Both the position numbers and the translations under genes were made by a program. Of a stretch of 64,000 bases of DNA, positions 33,886 through 42,976 are shown piece after piece. The stretch comes from Reyranella aquatilis. Its GTDB lineage: Bacteria; Pseudomonadota; Alphaproteobacteria; Reyranellales; Reyranellaceae. Where the stretch lies: contig NZ_JAJISD010000008.1 of the NCBI RefSeq assembly GCF_020880995.1, positions 1 through 64,000 on the forward strand. The letters are read 5' to 3'. The notes under the pieces are model-generated. The model was not told the DNA's origin. It saw only the letters and a list, made by a program, of their open reading frames with translations, and ran no database searches. How positions within the stretch are numbered: the stretch's first letter is position 1; the number at the start of each line of letters is the position of its first letter.

Positions 33886-34162
33886 TGCCACACTCCTCAG
33901 GAAGGAACTCCAGCTCTTGGGCTTCCGATGTGACAAACGACCGACGACCGGCGATCGTTGCGCGATGGCAGTGGCGCAAACTCGGCGATGGGGATGGAAC
34001 CCTGCCGCTGAACCGCACCCCGTGGGGCGGTCGGCGGCCGCTGCTCGACTTGGGCCGCGTGATCCCGAGACCGGAATCACGAATTCGTTGCCGGCGCGGC
34101 CGGCCAGTTGCCAAGGGCTACCTGGCATTGAAGACTGCGCCACCTGAACTCGGGGGGGATCG

Positions 34163-34546
34163 ATGTTTCGTTTTTTGGCTCTCGTGGCTCTATTCTCGTG
34201 GCTGATCGCTGGCGCCGCTACCGCCCACGCCCAGAATCAGGCACCGCAATATTGGGTGACCTATGCTTACGACTCCTCGACCGGCGCCTGGGGCCTGGGC
34301 TGGGGCAGGACCGACCGCCAGACCACGATCAACGAGGCGTTGTCGCGTTGCGCCAAGCCTGGCTGCAAGGTGGGCAACGTCACACTCGCCCGTTGCATCG
34401 CCATCGCGGAGGGCACACAGAGGGGACCGGGTTTCGGTTACGGCAACGACGCCAACTCGGCCAAGGCCAATGCTCTGCGATTCTGCCAGCAAGGCCCCGC
34501 CGGTTCGACCTGTGAATTGACGGCGTGGCGCTGCGGCGGCAGCTGA
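34163..34546 (+). CDS. Secreted DUF4189-like protein
   Basis: A 127-residue exported protein with signal end near AHAQ (about residue 23). The mature part has WVTYAYDSSTGAWGLGWGRT, spaced cysteines (RCAKPGCKVG, ARCIAIA, RFCQQ, TCELTAWRC), and Asn/Ala-rich helices, which is the DUF4189 pattern. Six cysteines suggest three disulfides. The function is unknown. The 277 bp upstream to the divergent TPR gene hold nothing recognisable. Confidence 0.7.
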   Translation: MFRFLALVALFSWLIAGAATAHAQNQAPQYWVTYAYDSSTGAWGLGWGRTDRQTTINEALSRCAKPGCKVGNVTLARCIAIAEGTQRGPGFGYGNDANSAKANALRFCQQGPAGSTCELTAWRCGGS

Positions 34547-34605
34547 CAAGCCCGGCGGGGTAAGGCCGTTCTTCGAGGAGCCGGCTCCGTGATGGCCTTG
34601 CACCC

Positions 34606-35757
34606 GTGACCTCTCGCCACGTTAACCGTCGGCTGCTGTTTTCCTCGCTGGGAGCGATGCTCATGGCGCCATCGATTTCGTCCGCCCAATCTGCGTCGTG
34701 GCAGAAGCAATCTCCCGAGGCGGCGGGTTTCGCGCCCGACCTTTCGGCAAGGCTCGACCGGCTGTTCGCCGACAAACGGATCTGGAATGTCCACGCCGTG
34801 CTGGTGGCGCGTCACGGCAAGTTGCTGCTCGAACGCTACTTCGACGGCAGCGACCATGCGCGCGGACGCTCGCTCGGCGTCGTATCGTTCGGTCCCGACA
34901 CGCTGCACGATCTGCGCTCGGTGTCGAAGAGCATCGTGGGTCTGCTCTATGGAATCGCTTTGGCGCAGGGCAAGGTGCCGCCGCCGGAGGCGGCGTTGCT
35001 CCAGGCGTTTCCGGCATATGCCGATCTCGGCAGCGATCCCGGTCGCGCGAAGTGGACGGTCCACCACGCGCTCACGATGACCATGGGCACCGACTGGGAC
35101 GAACTCAGCGTGCCCTACACCGATCCCACGAACAGCGAGATCGAGATGGACCGCGCCGTCGACCGCTATCGCTACGTACTCGGCCGGCCCGTCGTGTTCG
35201 AGCCCGGCACGCGCTGGGTCTATAGCGGCGGCGCCACGGCGCTGCTGGGCCACATGATCGCGCAAGGGACGGGCCGAAGCCTGCACAACTTCGCGCGCGA
35301 GGCGCTGTTCGAGCCACTGGGCCTCGGCCCCAGCGAATGGCTCACCGACGACAAGGGCGACGCCTTCGCCGCATCCGGCCTGCGCCTGCGGCCACGCGAT
35401 CTGGCGAGGATCGGGCAACTGGTGCTGCAAGGCGGCGAGATCGAAGGAAAGCGCATCGTGCCGCAGGAGTGGATCGCACGCACCACGACGCCGTATGTGA
35501 GCTGCGACGAAGTCCGCCGCTACGGCTATCAGTGGTACATGGGCGACATGGGCTTTTCCGTGCCGTCGGCGGCGCGCTGGAACCGCAACCGCCTGGAGCG
35601 CTACCAGGGCGCCTACGGCAACGGCGGGCAGCGCCTCTGGGTCTTTCCCGGCATGGACCTGTTGGTCGCCGTGACGGCCGGCAACTACGACACGCCCGAC
35701 CAGTGGGTGCCGTCGCTGCGGGTCCTGCGCGAGGCCGTCCTGGCGAGCGTGGTTTAA
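34606..35757 (+). CDS. Serine hydrolase of the beta-lactamase/class C family
   Basis: A 383-residue protein of the penicillin-binding/beta-lactamase-like esterase group. SVSK (Ser105-Lys108) is the catalytic SxxK, and YSG in TRWVYSGGATALLG takes the YxN position. Near the C terminus YGNGGQRLWVFPGMDLLVAV takes the place of the KTG strand. The signal peptide ends near SSAQ (about 28). It is more likely an esterase or peptidase of the cell envelope than an antibiotic-degrading enzyme. The GTG at 34606 gives a full signal peptide. TTAA at its end is shared with the convergent FkbM gene stop. Confidence 0.85.
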   Translation: MTSRHVNRRLLFSSLGAMLMAPSISSAQSASWQKQSPEAAGFAPDLSARLDRLFADKRIWNVHAVLVARHGKLLLERYFDGSDHARGRSLGVVSFGPDTLHDLRSVSKSIVGLLYGIALAQGKVPPPEAALLQAFPAYADLGSDPGRAKWTVHHALTMTMGTDWDELSVPYTDPTNSEIEMDRAVDRYRYVLGRPVVFEPGTRWVYSGGATALLGHMIAQGTGRSLHNFAREALFEPLGLGPSEWLTDDKGDAFAASGLRLRPRDLARIGQLVLQGGEIEGKRIVPQEWIARTTTPYVSCDEVRRYGYQWYMGDMGFSVPSAARWNRNRLERYQGAYGNGGQRLWVFPGMDLLVAVTAGNYDTPDQWVPSLRVLREAVLASVV

Positions 35758-36644
35758 CCGGGCAGGCTGGTGCGACGTCGCGTGAACAGGAGATCCTGCT
35801 GGCGCGTCGGCATGGTCTCGACGCGCTGCAGCGTCGCGGGGCGCCGCCAGCGCAGGTACCAGTCAAGTTCGTAGTCGTTCTCGATGGCCCAGGCGGCGAA
35901 GCCCGCGGCACGCATCCGGTCGAAGACGTCGCGCCAGGCCTCGAAATCGTCTTCGGGGCTCGCCTCGACCACGATGTCCATCGTCGCGGGATAGCGCGAC
36001 AGTTGCTCGAGCAGGTGGCGCAGGATCGGCGGCTCCGCACCTTCCACGTCCATCTTGATGAGCCGCAGGCGGGCCAGCTCGTCGGGCTTCAGGATTTCCG
36101 CGAGCGGCAGGGCCTCGACCGAGGCCATCAGCGTCCCGCCGCGCGAGGCGAGCGTGGTCGCGGCGCCGATATTGCCTTCGTTGATCTCGTAGAGGTCGAG
36201 CGTGCCGGGCTTGTCGGACACGGCGGCATTGACGGCGCGCACGTTCGACGAAGACGGGTTGGCCGCGAGGTTGCGTTGCAGGAGCGCGAAGGTGCGCGGC
36301 GAGGCTTCGATCGAAACGACCTTGCCGGTGGCGCCGACGCGGGAGGAGGCGAGGAGCGTGTCGTAGCCGATGTTCGCGCCGATATCGACGAACACGTCGC
36401 CGGCCGAGAGGTTCTGCTCGATGACGCGCGAGACGTCTGGCTCCCAGACGCCGAAATAGAGGATCATGCGCTGGATCAGATCCTGCGGATTGCAGTACAG
36501 CCGGGCGCCGAAATAGGTCGTTGCCAGATGCTCGGGCCCCAGGGTGCGCAGGGCCTTGTTGTAGGCACGGAAGCCCAGCCGGGCTGCCGGCAGCGGCAGG
36601 CGCCGCAGCGTTCCCATGACGGTCTTGTGGAGGAGCTCAATCAT
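35754..36644 (-). CDS. FkbM-family methyltransferase
   Basis: A 296-residue SAM-dependent methyltransferase. VFVDIGANIGYDTL is the SAM-binding motif, VVSIEASPRTFALLQRNL the acidic loop, and LRLIKMDVEGAEPPILR the FkbM signature. It probably O-methylates a sugar or other small acceptor. No glycan gene cluster is near. The ATG at 36644 was preferred; a longer frame to 36728 has no family-like sequence. Confidence 0.88.
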   Translation of the reverse strand: MIELLHKTVMGTLRRLPLPAARLGFRAYNKALRTLGPEHLATTYFGARLYCNPQDLIQRMILYFGVWEPDVSRVIEQNLSAGDVFVDIGANIGYDTLLASSRVGATGKVVSIEASPRTFALLQRNLAANPSSSNVRAVNAAVSDKPGTLDLYEINEGNIGAATTLASRGGTLMASVEALPLAEILKPDELARLRLIKMDVEGAEPPILRHLLEQLSRYPATMDIVVEASPEDDFEAWRDVFDRMRAAGFAAWAIENDYELDWYLRWRRPATLQRVETMPTRQQDLLFTRRRTSLPG

Positions 36645-36764
36645 CTCCGTCCTGTATAGCGTGTTTTGCGTCGCCTGTTCCGCAGGCCGCGGGCGGATTT
36701 CTTGACGGCAAAGCCGCGGGAGGCGCACCGTCCTGAAAATTCATCCGGAATGAGGATCCGCCCC

Positions 36765-37616
36765 ATGCCGCTTTCCGTCAGGCCCCTTTCCCATGCCCTC
36801 GGCGCCGAGGTGCGGGGCGTCGATCTGGCCCAGCCGCTCAGCAATTCCGAGTTCGACGAGATCCACCGGACATTCCTCGAGAAGGGCATCCTGCTGTTCC
36901 GCAACCAGAAGATCACGCGCGAGCAGCACATCGCCTTCAGCCGCCGCTTCGGCGAGCTCGACAATCACGATTCGCTGCCGCGCGACCGTCATCCCGACTA
37001 TCCCGAGCTGTTGCTGGTGACCAACATACCGGAGCCGGACGGCAAGCCGTCGGCGTCCCGGTATACCGGCCAGCAATGGCATTCGGACATGTCGTTCACG
37101 CCGGTGCCGTCGCTGGGCTCGCTGCTGCGCGGCATCACCATTCCGCCGGTCGGCGGCGACACGATGTTCACCAACATGTACCTCGCGTACGACACGCTGT
37201 CGGCGGGCATGAAGAAGATGATCGAGGGGCTGCACGGCATCCATACCGGCACCCGCAAGGTCGACGACCCGAACTCCGACCGCGAGAAGGAGCAGAAGAA
37301 GATCAATCCGCCGATCGCCCAGCCGGTCGTGCGGGTGCATCCCGAGACCGGCCGCAAGGCGCTGTACATCGGCGAGAAGGTCTCGTGCTTCGTCGACATG
37401 ACGCCGGAGGAGAGCCGGCCGCTGATCGACTATCTCGTGCGCCACGCCACGCGGCCGCAGTTCGTGTATCGCCACCAGTGGCAGCAGGACGACATCATCC
37501 TGTGGGACAATCGCTGCACCATGCACATCGCGCTGGGCGACTACCAGGAAGGCGAGATCCGCCATCTCGAGCGCACCACCGTCAAGGGCACCCCGTCGGG
37601 ATACTATCTACAATGA
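36765..37616 (+). CDS. TauD/TfdA-family 2-oxoglutarate dioxygenase
   Basis: A 283-residue non-haem iron dioxygenase. The iron triad is His106 and Asp108 (QWHSDMSF) with His254 (NRCTMHIA), and Arg270 in HLERTTV should bind 2-oxoglutarate. The N-terminal LSHALGAEVRGVDL is typical of the family. It oxidises a substrate such as a sulfonate, aryloxyacid or similar. I chose the ATG at 36765 (GAGGAT upstream), with 36750 as an alternative. Its stop overlaps the next gene, a Bug receptor, as ATGA, so the receptor may bring in its substrate or a related acid. Confidence 0.88.
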   Translation: MPLSVRPLSHALGAEVRGVDLAQPLSNSEFDEIHRTFLEKGILLFRNQKITREQHIAFSRRFGELDNHDSLPRDRHPDYPELLLVTNIPEPDGKPSASRYTGQQWHSDMSFTPVPSLGSLLRGITIPPVGGDTMFTNMYLAYDTLSAGMKKMIEGLHGIHTGTRKVDDPNSDREKEQKKINPPIAQPVVRVHPETGRKALYIGEKVSCFVDMTPEESRPLIDYLVRHATRPQFVYRHQWQQDDIILWDNRCTMHIALGDYQEGEIRHLERTTVKGTPSGYYLQ

Positions 37617-38590
37617 AGCGCTCGTCATTCCTGCGCGCCGCCGCCGCCCTCGCGCTTGCGCCCGCCGCGGCTCCCGCACTCGTCCGCGCCCAAGGTACCT
37701 ATCCCGACAGGCAGATCCGGATGGTGATTCCCTTCGCCGCCGGCGGGACGACCGACCTGATGGCCCGCGCCGTCGGCCAGCATTTTGCCCAGGCCTGGGG
37801 CCAGCCCGTCGTGGCGGACAATCGCGCCGGCGCCAACGGCGTCGTGGCGGGCGAGATCGTCGCCAAGGCGCCGGGCGACGGCTACACGCTCAGCGTCGTG
37901 GCCATGGGGCACGCCATTAATCCGCTGATCTACCGGAAGCTGCCCTATGACGGGGTGAACGACTTCACGCCGATCAGCCTGCTCGCGACGTTTCCGCAAC
38001 TCGTGCTGGTCCATCCATCGGTCAAGGCCAACACGCTGCCCGAACTCATCCAGCTGGCGAAAACCGCCTCGCCGCCGCTCACCTACGCCTCGGGCGGCAA
38101 CGGCTCGTCCCAGCATCTGGCGGGCGCACTCTTCGCCCACATGGCCAAGCTCAACCTGACTCACGTCGCCTACAAGGGCGGCAATCCGGCCCAGCTCGAC
38201 CTGATGGCCGGCAACGTCAACATGATGATCACACAGCCCAACTCGAAGGAACTGATCACCACCGGCAAGATGCGTGCGCTGGCCGTCAGCTCGTCCAGGC
38301 GCAGCCAGTACTATCCGGAGCTGCCGACCGTCGCCGAGGCGGGCGTGCCCGGCTACGAATCGGTCGCCTGGTACGGGCTGCTGGGACCCAAGGGCATGCC
38401 GCCGGACGTGGTGAAGAAGATCGCCGACGAGACCGTGCGGGCCTGCGCCGGCGAAGGGGCGAGATCGATCGTTGCCGGGCAGGGGGGCGACATGGTCGCC
38501 GGCACGCCCGCGCAGTTCGCCGAATTCATCGCCGCCGAGCGCAAGCGCTATGAGGCGATCGTCCGGGAAGCCAACATGACAGTCGACTAG
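37613..38590 (+). CDS. Bug-family (TctC-like) solute-binding receptor 4
   Basis: A 325-residue secreted receptor. The signal peptide ends near LVRAQ (about residue 27). IRMVIPFAAGGTTDLMARAV and VVADNRAGANGVVAG are the family marks. It is translationally coupled to the upstream dioxygenase. As with the other Bug genes in the window, no TctA or TctB is encoded nearby. Confidence 0.9.
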   Translation: MKRSSFLRAAAALALAPAAAPALVRAQGTYPDRQIRMVIPFAAGGTTDLMARAVGQHFAQAWGQPVVADNRAGANGVVAGEIVAKAPGDGYTLSVVAMGHAINPLIYRKLPYDGVNDFTPISLLATFPQLVLVHPSVKANTLPELIQLAKTASPPLTYASGGNGSSQHLAGALFAHMAKLNLTHVAYKGGNPAQLDLMAGNVNMMITQPNSKELITTGKMRALAVSSSRRSQYYPELPTVAEAGVPGYESVAWYGLLGPKGMPPDVVKKIADETVRACAGEGARSIVAGQGGDMVAGTPAQFAEFIAAERKRYEAIVREANMTVD

Positions 38591-38599
38591 GCAGCAGGG

Positions 38600-38887
38600 T
38601 CAGCGGCTTCCGGCTGGGGGAGCCTGCCGGCCCGTATCGGAGCCGACGCCGGGCTGGCCCGCGCTGGGCGCGCCGGATGTCGCGGGCGCCGGGGGAACGG
38701 TCGAAGTACCGGTCGACGGAGACGCCGACGGTGACGCCGACGGCGGCGGCACGGTCGGCGACGTACCGGCCGGTGCGGGCGATGTCGACATGCCGCCGCT
38801 GCTGGCGCCTCCGCTCGACGATTGCGCGTGGACCGCGCCCGCCGTCACGGCGCAGGCGACAACTGCGATCAAGGCTTTTCCGATCAT
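38600..38887 (-). CDS. Small secreted Ser/Pro/Ala-rich protein
   Basis: A 95-residue protein with a clear signal peptide (IGKALIAVVACAVTAGAVHA, cleaved near AQ). The rest is low-complexity Ser, Gly, Pro, Ala and Thr (for example PSASPSASPSTGTS), so it is probably disordered in the periplasm or envelope. The ATG at 38887 follows AGGAGG by 6 nt. No family recognised. Confidence 0.6.
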   Translation of the reverse strand: MIGKALIAVVACAVTAGAVHAQSSSGGASSGGMSTSPAPAGTSPTVPPPSASPSASPSTGTSTVPPAPATSGAPSAGQPGVGSDTGRQAPPAGSR

Positions 38888-38956
38888 GCGATCCTCCTGA
38901 GGGTTATAGTGGATCAACCGCCGCGAGACGCGGGCGTTGCATGATCGGGCGGCAGG

Positions 38957-39502
38957 CTAGATTGGCTTGCCTTCGCTGGCGGCCCAGCGGGCCATCAGGC
39001 CATTGCTCGGCTGGGTCTTGTCCATGATCTTGCGCGTGGTTTCGGCGCCTGCGACCGGCAGGCCCCGCGGGTCGAGCAGGCCGACCTGCACGAGCACGGA
39101 CGCCTGGTCCCAGTAGATGTGCTCGTGCGCCACCTTGCCGTCGACGAACCGCACGATGGCGACCAGCGGTATTTCGACCCTGCGCCCGGTCGGCGCGACC
39201 CCCGGCAGCATCCAGTCGACTTCGCTTGTATGGGTGAAGCTGAACACCATTTCATCGACGATCTGGTCCGCGCCGATCGTGCGACTCACCGGGACGAGCG
39301 CCGTATCCGGGGGATTGTTGCCGATGAAATGGTACTTGTAGAAGCGCTTGAGCTGATCGTGCCCCACGCCGCCCGTCATGGTCGGGACATGGTTCACGTA
39401 CGGCGTGGCAACCATGGTGGCCATCGTGGCATCCACGTCGCGCGTCTCGAATTCGTGGCGGCAATGCGCTTCCCAGAGCGCGGCGAGGTCGTGAGCGGGC
39501 AT
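38957..39502 (-). CDS. NTF2/SnoaL-like protein
   Basis: A 181-residue soluble protein. LWEAHCRHEFETRDVDATMA, VNHVPTMTGGVGHDQL, and TGRRVEIPLVAIVRFVDGKV with HIYWDQASVL follow the SnoaL-like polyketide cyclase/NTF2 fold. The function is unknown; such proteins act on small hydrophobic ligands. The next gene on this strand is an AHSA1-type protein about 66 bp upstream. Confidence 0.78.
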   Translation of the reverse strand: MPAHDLAALWEAHCRHEFETRDVDATMATMVATPYVNHVPTMTGGVGHDQLKRFYKYHFIGNNPPDTALVPVSRTIGADQIVDEMVFSFTHTSEVDWMLPGVAPTGRRVEIPLVAIVRFVDGKVAHEHIYWDQASVLVQVGLLDPRGLPVAGAETTRKIMDKTQPSNGLMARWAASEGKPI

Positions 39503-39568
39503 GGTGGCTGTCCCCTGTCATGCTGAACCGGGACAGCCTACCGCGTTCGCCCGTGCGGTTCCCGGGGG

Positions 39569-40042
39569 TTAGAGTGTCGCGGCAAGCGCGGCGAGCTGGT
39601 CGGTGCAGATGCCCCAGCCCTGGTGGAAGCCCATCTTCTCGTGCGCCTCGCGATCCTCGACCGTCCAGTGGCGGACGCGCGCGGTGTAGAGCGTCTTGGC
39701 CCCCTGCGGCTCGAAGGTGAGGATCACCGTCATGAACGGCTTGGCCGATGGCTGCCACGCCTCGGTGAACGCATCGGTGAACACCAGGCGCTCGTTCGGC
39801 ACGACCTCGAGGTAGATGCCGCGATTGGGCATGTCCTGTCCGTCGGGGCCGCGCATCACGATCAGGTTCGCGCCGCCGGGCCTGACATTCACCTCGACGA
39901 CCGGCGTCTCGTAGGGCTTGGGCGCGAACCACCGCTTCATCAGCGCCGGCTCGGTCCAGCAGCGATAGAGCTTTTCGCGCGGCGCATCGATCAGGCGCGT
40001 CAGCACGAGTTCGCGGTCGGTGGTGGCGGGGGTGGTCGTCAT
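39569..40042 (-). CDS. AHSA1/SRPBCC-domain protein
   Basis: A 157-residue START-like protein. LTRLIDAPREKLYRCWTEPA, MKRWFAP and the C-terminal HQGWGICTDQLAALAATL follow the activator-of-Hsp90 homologue (AHSA1-like, YndB-type) group. It likely binds a small hydrophobic ligand; no enzymatic residue can be named. Same strand as the SnoaL-like gene that follows. Confidence 0.82.
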   Translation of the reverse strand: MTTTPATTDRELVLTRLIDAPREKLYRCWTEPALMKRWFAPKPYETPVVEVNVRPGGANLIVMRGPDGQDMPNRGIYLEVVPNERLVFTDAFTEAWQPSAKPFMTVILTFEPQGAKTLYTARVRHWTVEDREAHEKMGFHQGWGICTDQLAALAATL

Positions 40043-40114
40043 GTCAGGCTCCTCGTGTGGTCTGTCTGTCCCAAGGACGGACGATGCCGGCCTGTTCCGA
40101 CACGAGGAGCCGAT

Positions 40115-41239
40115 TTAGTTGCGCGGGCCGTAGGACCCCGGGGTCACGCCGCCATATTCGTGGCTGACCCGGCCGTTCGAGCCATAGCCGACATAGCCGC
40201 CGGCGGCGTCGTAGAGATAGTCGAAGCCCTCGAGGAACATGCGGCCGGTGTTCACGAAGACGTTGGCGTCGTGGACGACCTCGACCCGTTCGGGATGCAG
40301 CGGGTTGCCGCGACGGCCGACCCGGAACTCGTAGAAGGCGGGCTGCGGGCGCTGGCGATCGGGCATGAACAGTTCGATGCGCGTGCCCTCGGGGGCGCGG
40401 TGGCCGCGCTGCAGCCCCGTGCCGGGCGGCGGCGAGAGGAACATGTAGTCGATGCCGGTATCCATCAGCATCGTCCCGCGGCCGGTCACGCCGTCGACCG
40501 ACACTGTCATGGGGGCGCCGTTCCAGTCGGGAACGCCCGGCGGATGGGCCTTGGGCGTAAGCTTCACGAAGGCCATGTGGCGGGTGAGGGCGGGCGTCAT
40601 GCCGAGATGAACGCCGGTGCGCGTGACGACGTAGCCCTGCCGCACCGAACTGACGGGCCGTCCTGAGGCGAGGGAGATCAGACTCACGAACGGGTTCTTG
40701 GGCGAGGGGTTGTCGGCGGTATGCTGCGCCGAGCCGCGATCGAAACCGATGCCCATGAAGCCGACGTTGCGCGGATCGCTCTCGGGCCGGCAGTCGCGCG
40801 CCCGTTCCAGGCAGGTGATCTGCGCGACGCGAAGGACCTGCACGCGCGCGGTCGCGACGGGGGTGTGGGCATCGCGGCGGATGACCACATCGGTCATCCA
40901 GTGCTCGCCGCTCAGGACGCGGCCGCTGCTGTTGTAGACGAGGCGTCCCGGTCCCTGTGCGACGTCACCCGGCCCGGGAATGAAATGCTCGGCCGATACG
41001 ACGATGCCGGTCGAGCCGGTGTCCATCCCGAACAGGCGCGGCCGGCTGCCGCTGAGGCTGAGCCAGACGTGCGGCACGTGCGACATCGAAACCGGACCGT
41101 TGGCGAACGGGATCTCGATGGCTTCAAGTCCCTCGTAGGCGCGCCAGGGCTCCTGAGCCTGCGCCAGTGCCGGTGTCGAGAGGCCGAGCGCGAGCGCACC
41201 GATCCGGAGAAGAGTCGCAAGAGGCATGGGGTTCCACAT
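40115..41239 (-). CDS. Secreted protein with two DTG motifs, pepsin-like aspartic protease candidate
   Basis: A 374-residue exported protein (signal end near ALAQAQ, about 28). FGMDTGSTGIVVS (Asp73) and TMLMDTGIDYMFLS (Asp260) are placed about 187 residues apart, as the two catalytic aspartates are in bilobed pepsin-type proteases. NVGFMGIGFD between them resembles the DGILGLG element. I do not recognise a closer family; a retropepsin-related protein with another role is possible. The start could also be at 41227. It follows a secreted Cys-rich protein gene on the same strand with 8 bp between. Confidence 0.7.
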   Translation of the reverse strand: MWNPMPLATLLRIGALALGLSTPALAQAQEPWRAYEGLEAIEIPFANGPVSMSHVPHVWLSLSGSRPRLFGMDTGSTGIVVSAEHFIPGPGDVAQGPGRLVYNSSGRVLSGEHWMTDVVIRRDAHTPVATARVQVLRVAQITCLERARDCRPESDPRNVGFMGIGFDRGSAQHTADNPSPKNPFVSLISLASGRPVSSVRQGYVVTRTGVHLGMTPALTRHMAFVKLTPKAHPPGVPDWNGAPMTVSVDGVTGRGTMLMDTGIDYMFLSPPPGTGLQRGHRAPEGTRIELFMPDRQRPQPAFYEFRVGRRGNPLHPERVEVVHDANVFVNTGRMFLEGFDYLYDAAGGYVGYGSNGRVSHEYGGVTPGSYGPRN

Positions 41240-41247
41240 CGCAAGGT

Positions 41248-42123
41248 TCAGTCGGGAAAGTCGAAGTCCTGTCCCTTGGACTTGATGCCGACCTTTTCGA
41301 AATAGTCCGGGCCCAGCAGGCTGATGGGCTTGCCCGTGCACTTCAGGGACGCGACCTGCTTGCCATCGCGTTCGATGGCAACGCCCGCCTTTTCCTGAAT
41401 CTCGCCGCGAGGACCCCATTTGCCGATCCCGGTGAACAGAACGAAGCCCACCGACTTGGTCGCGACACGGAGCCATGCGCCGCCGCCGCCCGCGAAGGGC
41501 ACGCTCTCGCCCGTGGCGGCCTGCGGCGGCGGGACATGGCCCGACGGCAGGGTGAGGTCGAGCGGGTCGGTCGAATCGGGTTTGCCGGTCCGGTACTGAA
41601 GGTAGCCCTTGGTCGGGCTGGCATCCCGTGACGCACAGACCGAGATCATCTTCGTGGGGCTCGTTCGGCAGGAGAAGACGACCGTCTCGGCAGGTGTGCA
41701 GAACGATGTTTGGGCCGCCTTGGCGGGTGCGGGAGGCGGCGTGGGGGAGGAGGGCGCGGCTGCGGCAAGCGGCGCCGGTTTTGCCGAGGCGATCAGCACG
41801 ATGGTTTCGCTCTTCTTGCAGTCCGGATCGCCCTGGCAGGACGCGGCCATGACGCGTGCCGCCTTGTATGTCAGCGCCAGGCGCTTGCCCTTCAGCGCCC
41901 TCTCCTGGGCACAGAGGTCGAAATCCGCGGCCTCGTCGAACGTTGCGCCGCGATCGTCCTTCAGGGTGATGCGACAGGCCACGTCGCCGTTCTGGAACTC
42001 GATCGGAATCCCGAAGGCTCGTTTCTTCACGCCGCCGACGGTGACGGAATCCTGCGCGACGGCAGGGAGGGCGGCCAACGTGAGAAAGGTCACAGACGCG
42101 TAGCGCAGGACGGAGAAAAACAA
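41248..42123 (-). CDS. Secreted cysteine-containing protein of unknown function
   Basis: A 291-residue protein with signal end near PAVAQ (about 24). It has cysteines in VACRI, DLCAQ, ASCQGDPDCKK, SFCTP, FSCRT, SVCAS and LKCTG, and a Pro/Ala-rich stretch (about 113-138) between two halves. The paired cysteines suggest disulfides in the periplasm. No family is recognised. It lies immediately upstream of the DTG-motif protein and may be co-expressed with it. Confidence 0.65.
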   Translation of the reverse strand: MFFSVLRYASVTFLTLAALPAVAQDSVTVGGVKKRAFGIPIEFQNGDVACRITLKDDRGATFDEAADFDLCAQERALKGKRLALTYKAARVMAASCQGDPDCKKSETIVLIASAKPAPLAAAAPSSPTPPPAPAKAAQTSFCTPAETVVFSCRTSPTKMISVCASRDASPTKGYLQYRTGKPDSTDPLDLTLPSGHVPPPQAATGESVPFAGGGGAWLRVATKSVGFVLFTGIGKWGPRGEIQEKAGVAIERDGKQVASLKCTGKPISLLGPDYFEKVGIKSKGQDFDFPD

Positions 42124-42360
42124 GCCAGACTCCGGGGCTGAAGCGGAAGTGGCCGCTTATAGACGACCCGCCCGGGATTGTCGCGTGACCAACGCAAAAG
42201 ACCCGCTCCAGCATCGCCGGGCGGGCCTTACGAACTCACCGGTACATCCGCGGCTCAGTCCGTGCTGCCGAAACAACGCCGACCACAGGAATTGGTTGCT
42301 TCGTCCGGTCCGGCCACCAGATGGGCGCAACTATTGCGGTTCGGCCTTCGTTGATCCGCC

Positions 42361-42711
42361 ATGTCCGAGAACAATACACTCGAGGAGATCAGTCCCTATC
42401 TGGTTCTGGGTCAGGCGGACGTTGCCGGCCAACCGATCGTGGAGACGGCGCGCGTACTCCACGACCTTATAGTGACGTTTCCGCCGCAGGGTCACTATTC
42501 GGTGCGCACCGTCGAGGACGAATGCGGGCCCGCGATCCATTGTGCCTTCGAGCGCAAGAGCGACGCCGACAGGCTGGCCCGCGCGGTCGGCGCGATCGAG
42601 ATCGCCCGCTACGAGAGTTATCGCAGCGAACGGGCCTTCTTTCTGGACGAAAAGGCCACCCGCGCCATCCGCCGCACGCTGGAGCAGCGGCGGTCCCTGG
42701 TTTCGAACTAG
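42361..42711 (+). CDS. Small hypothetical protein
   Basis: A 116-residue soluble protein, MSENNTLEEISPYLVLGQAD at the start, with a mixed alpha/beta composition and a Lys/Arg-rich C-terminal helix (ATRAIRRTLEQRR). I recognise no family. Its TAG shares CTAG with the stop of the convergent gene. The 237 bp upstream show no clear feature. Confidence 0.55.
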   Translation: MSENNTLEEISPYLVLGQADVAGQPIVETARVLHDLIVTFPPQGHYSVRTVEDECGPAIHCAFERKSDADRLARAVGAIEIARYESYRSERAFFLDEKATRAIRRTLEQRRSLVSN

Positions 42712-42971
42712 AGAATCCCGAACATCCGCGCGACGCGCTGGACCGCCTGCCAGGCGGGATCGAGCGTGGCAAAGGTGCGCGCCATCTCATTGGCGTCGTT
42801 CAGCAGCGCCTTGAGCTTGACGTCGCTGGGTTCGTCCTTCTCGGCCTCCAGCCGTGCCTCCTCGAAAAGAGCGCGCAGTTCGCGCATCTCCTCGGTGTAG
42901 TCGGCGTCGATCGCCTTCACCGAATCGGCGAGGGCGGAGGCGAGGGACGGATCGTTCGTCTTTTCGGTCAT
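42708..42971 (-). CDS. Small acidic helical protein downstream of the molybdenum hydroxylase
   Basis: An 87-residue protein, rich in Glu, Asp and Ala, predicted all-helical by eye (DADYTEEMRELRALFEEARL, then LKALLNDANEMARTFATL). It begins 5 nt after the stop of the large subunit gene, so both are probably translated together. No family is recognised; a helper for the hydroxylase is possible. Confidence 0.6.
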   Translation of the reverse strand: MTEKTNDPSLASALADSVKAIDADYTEEMRELRALFEEARLEAEKDEPSDVKLKALLNDANEMARTFATLDPAWQAVQRVARMFGIL

Positions 42972-42976
42972 ACTCT

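Noticed and set aside
34606..35757. Antibiotic-resistance beta-lactamase
   Set aside because: SxxK is present, but the overall sequence is of the broad serine hydrolase/esterase group, without specific class C lactamase signatures or an ampR-like neighbour.
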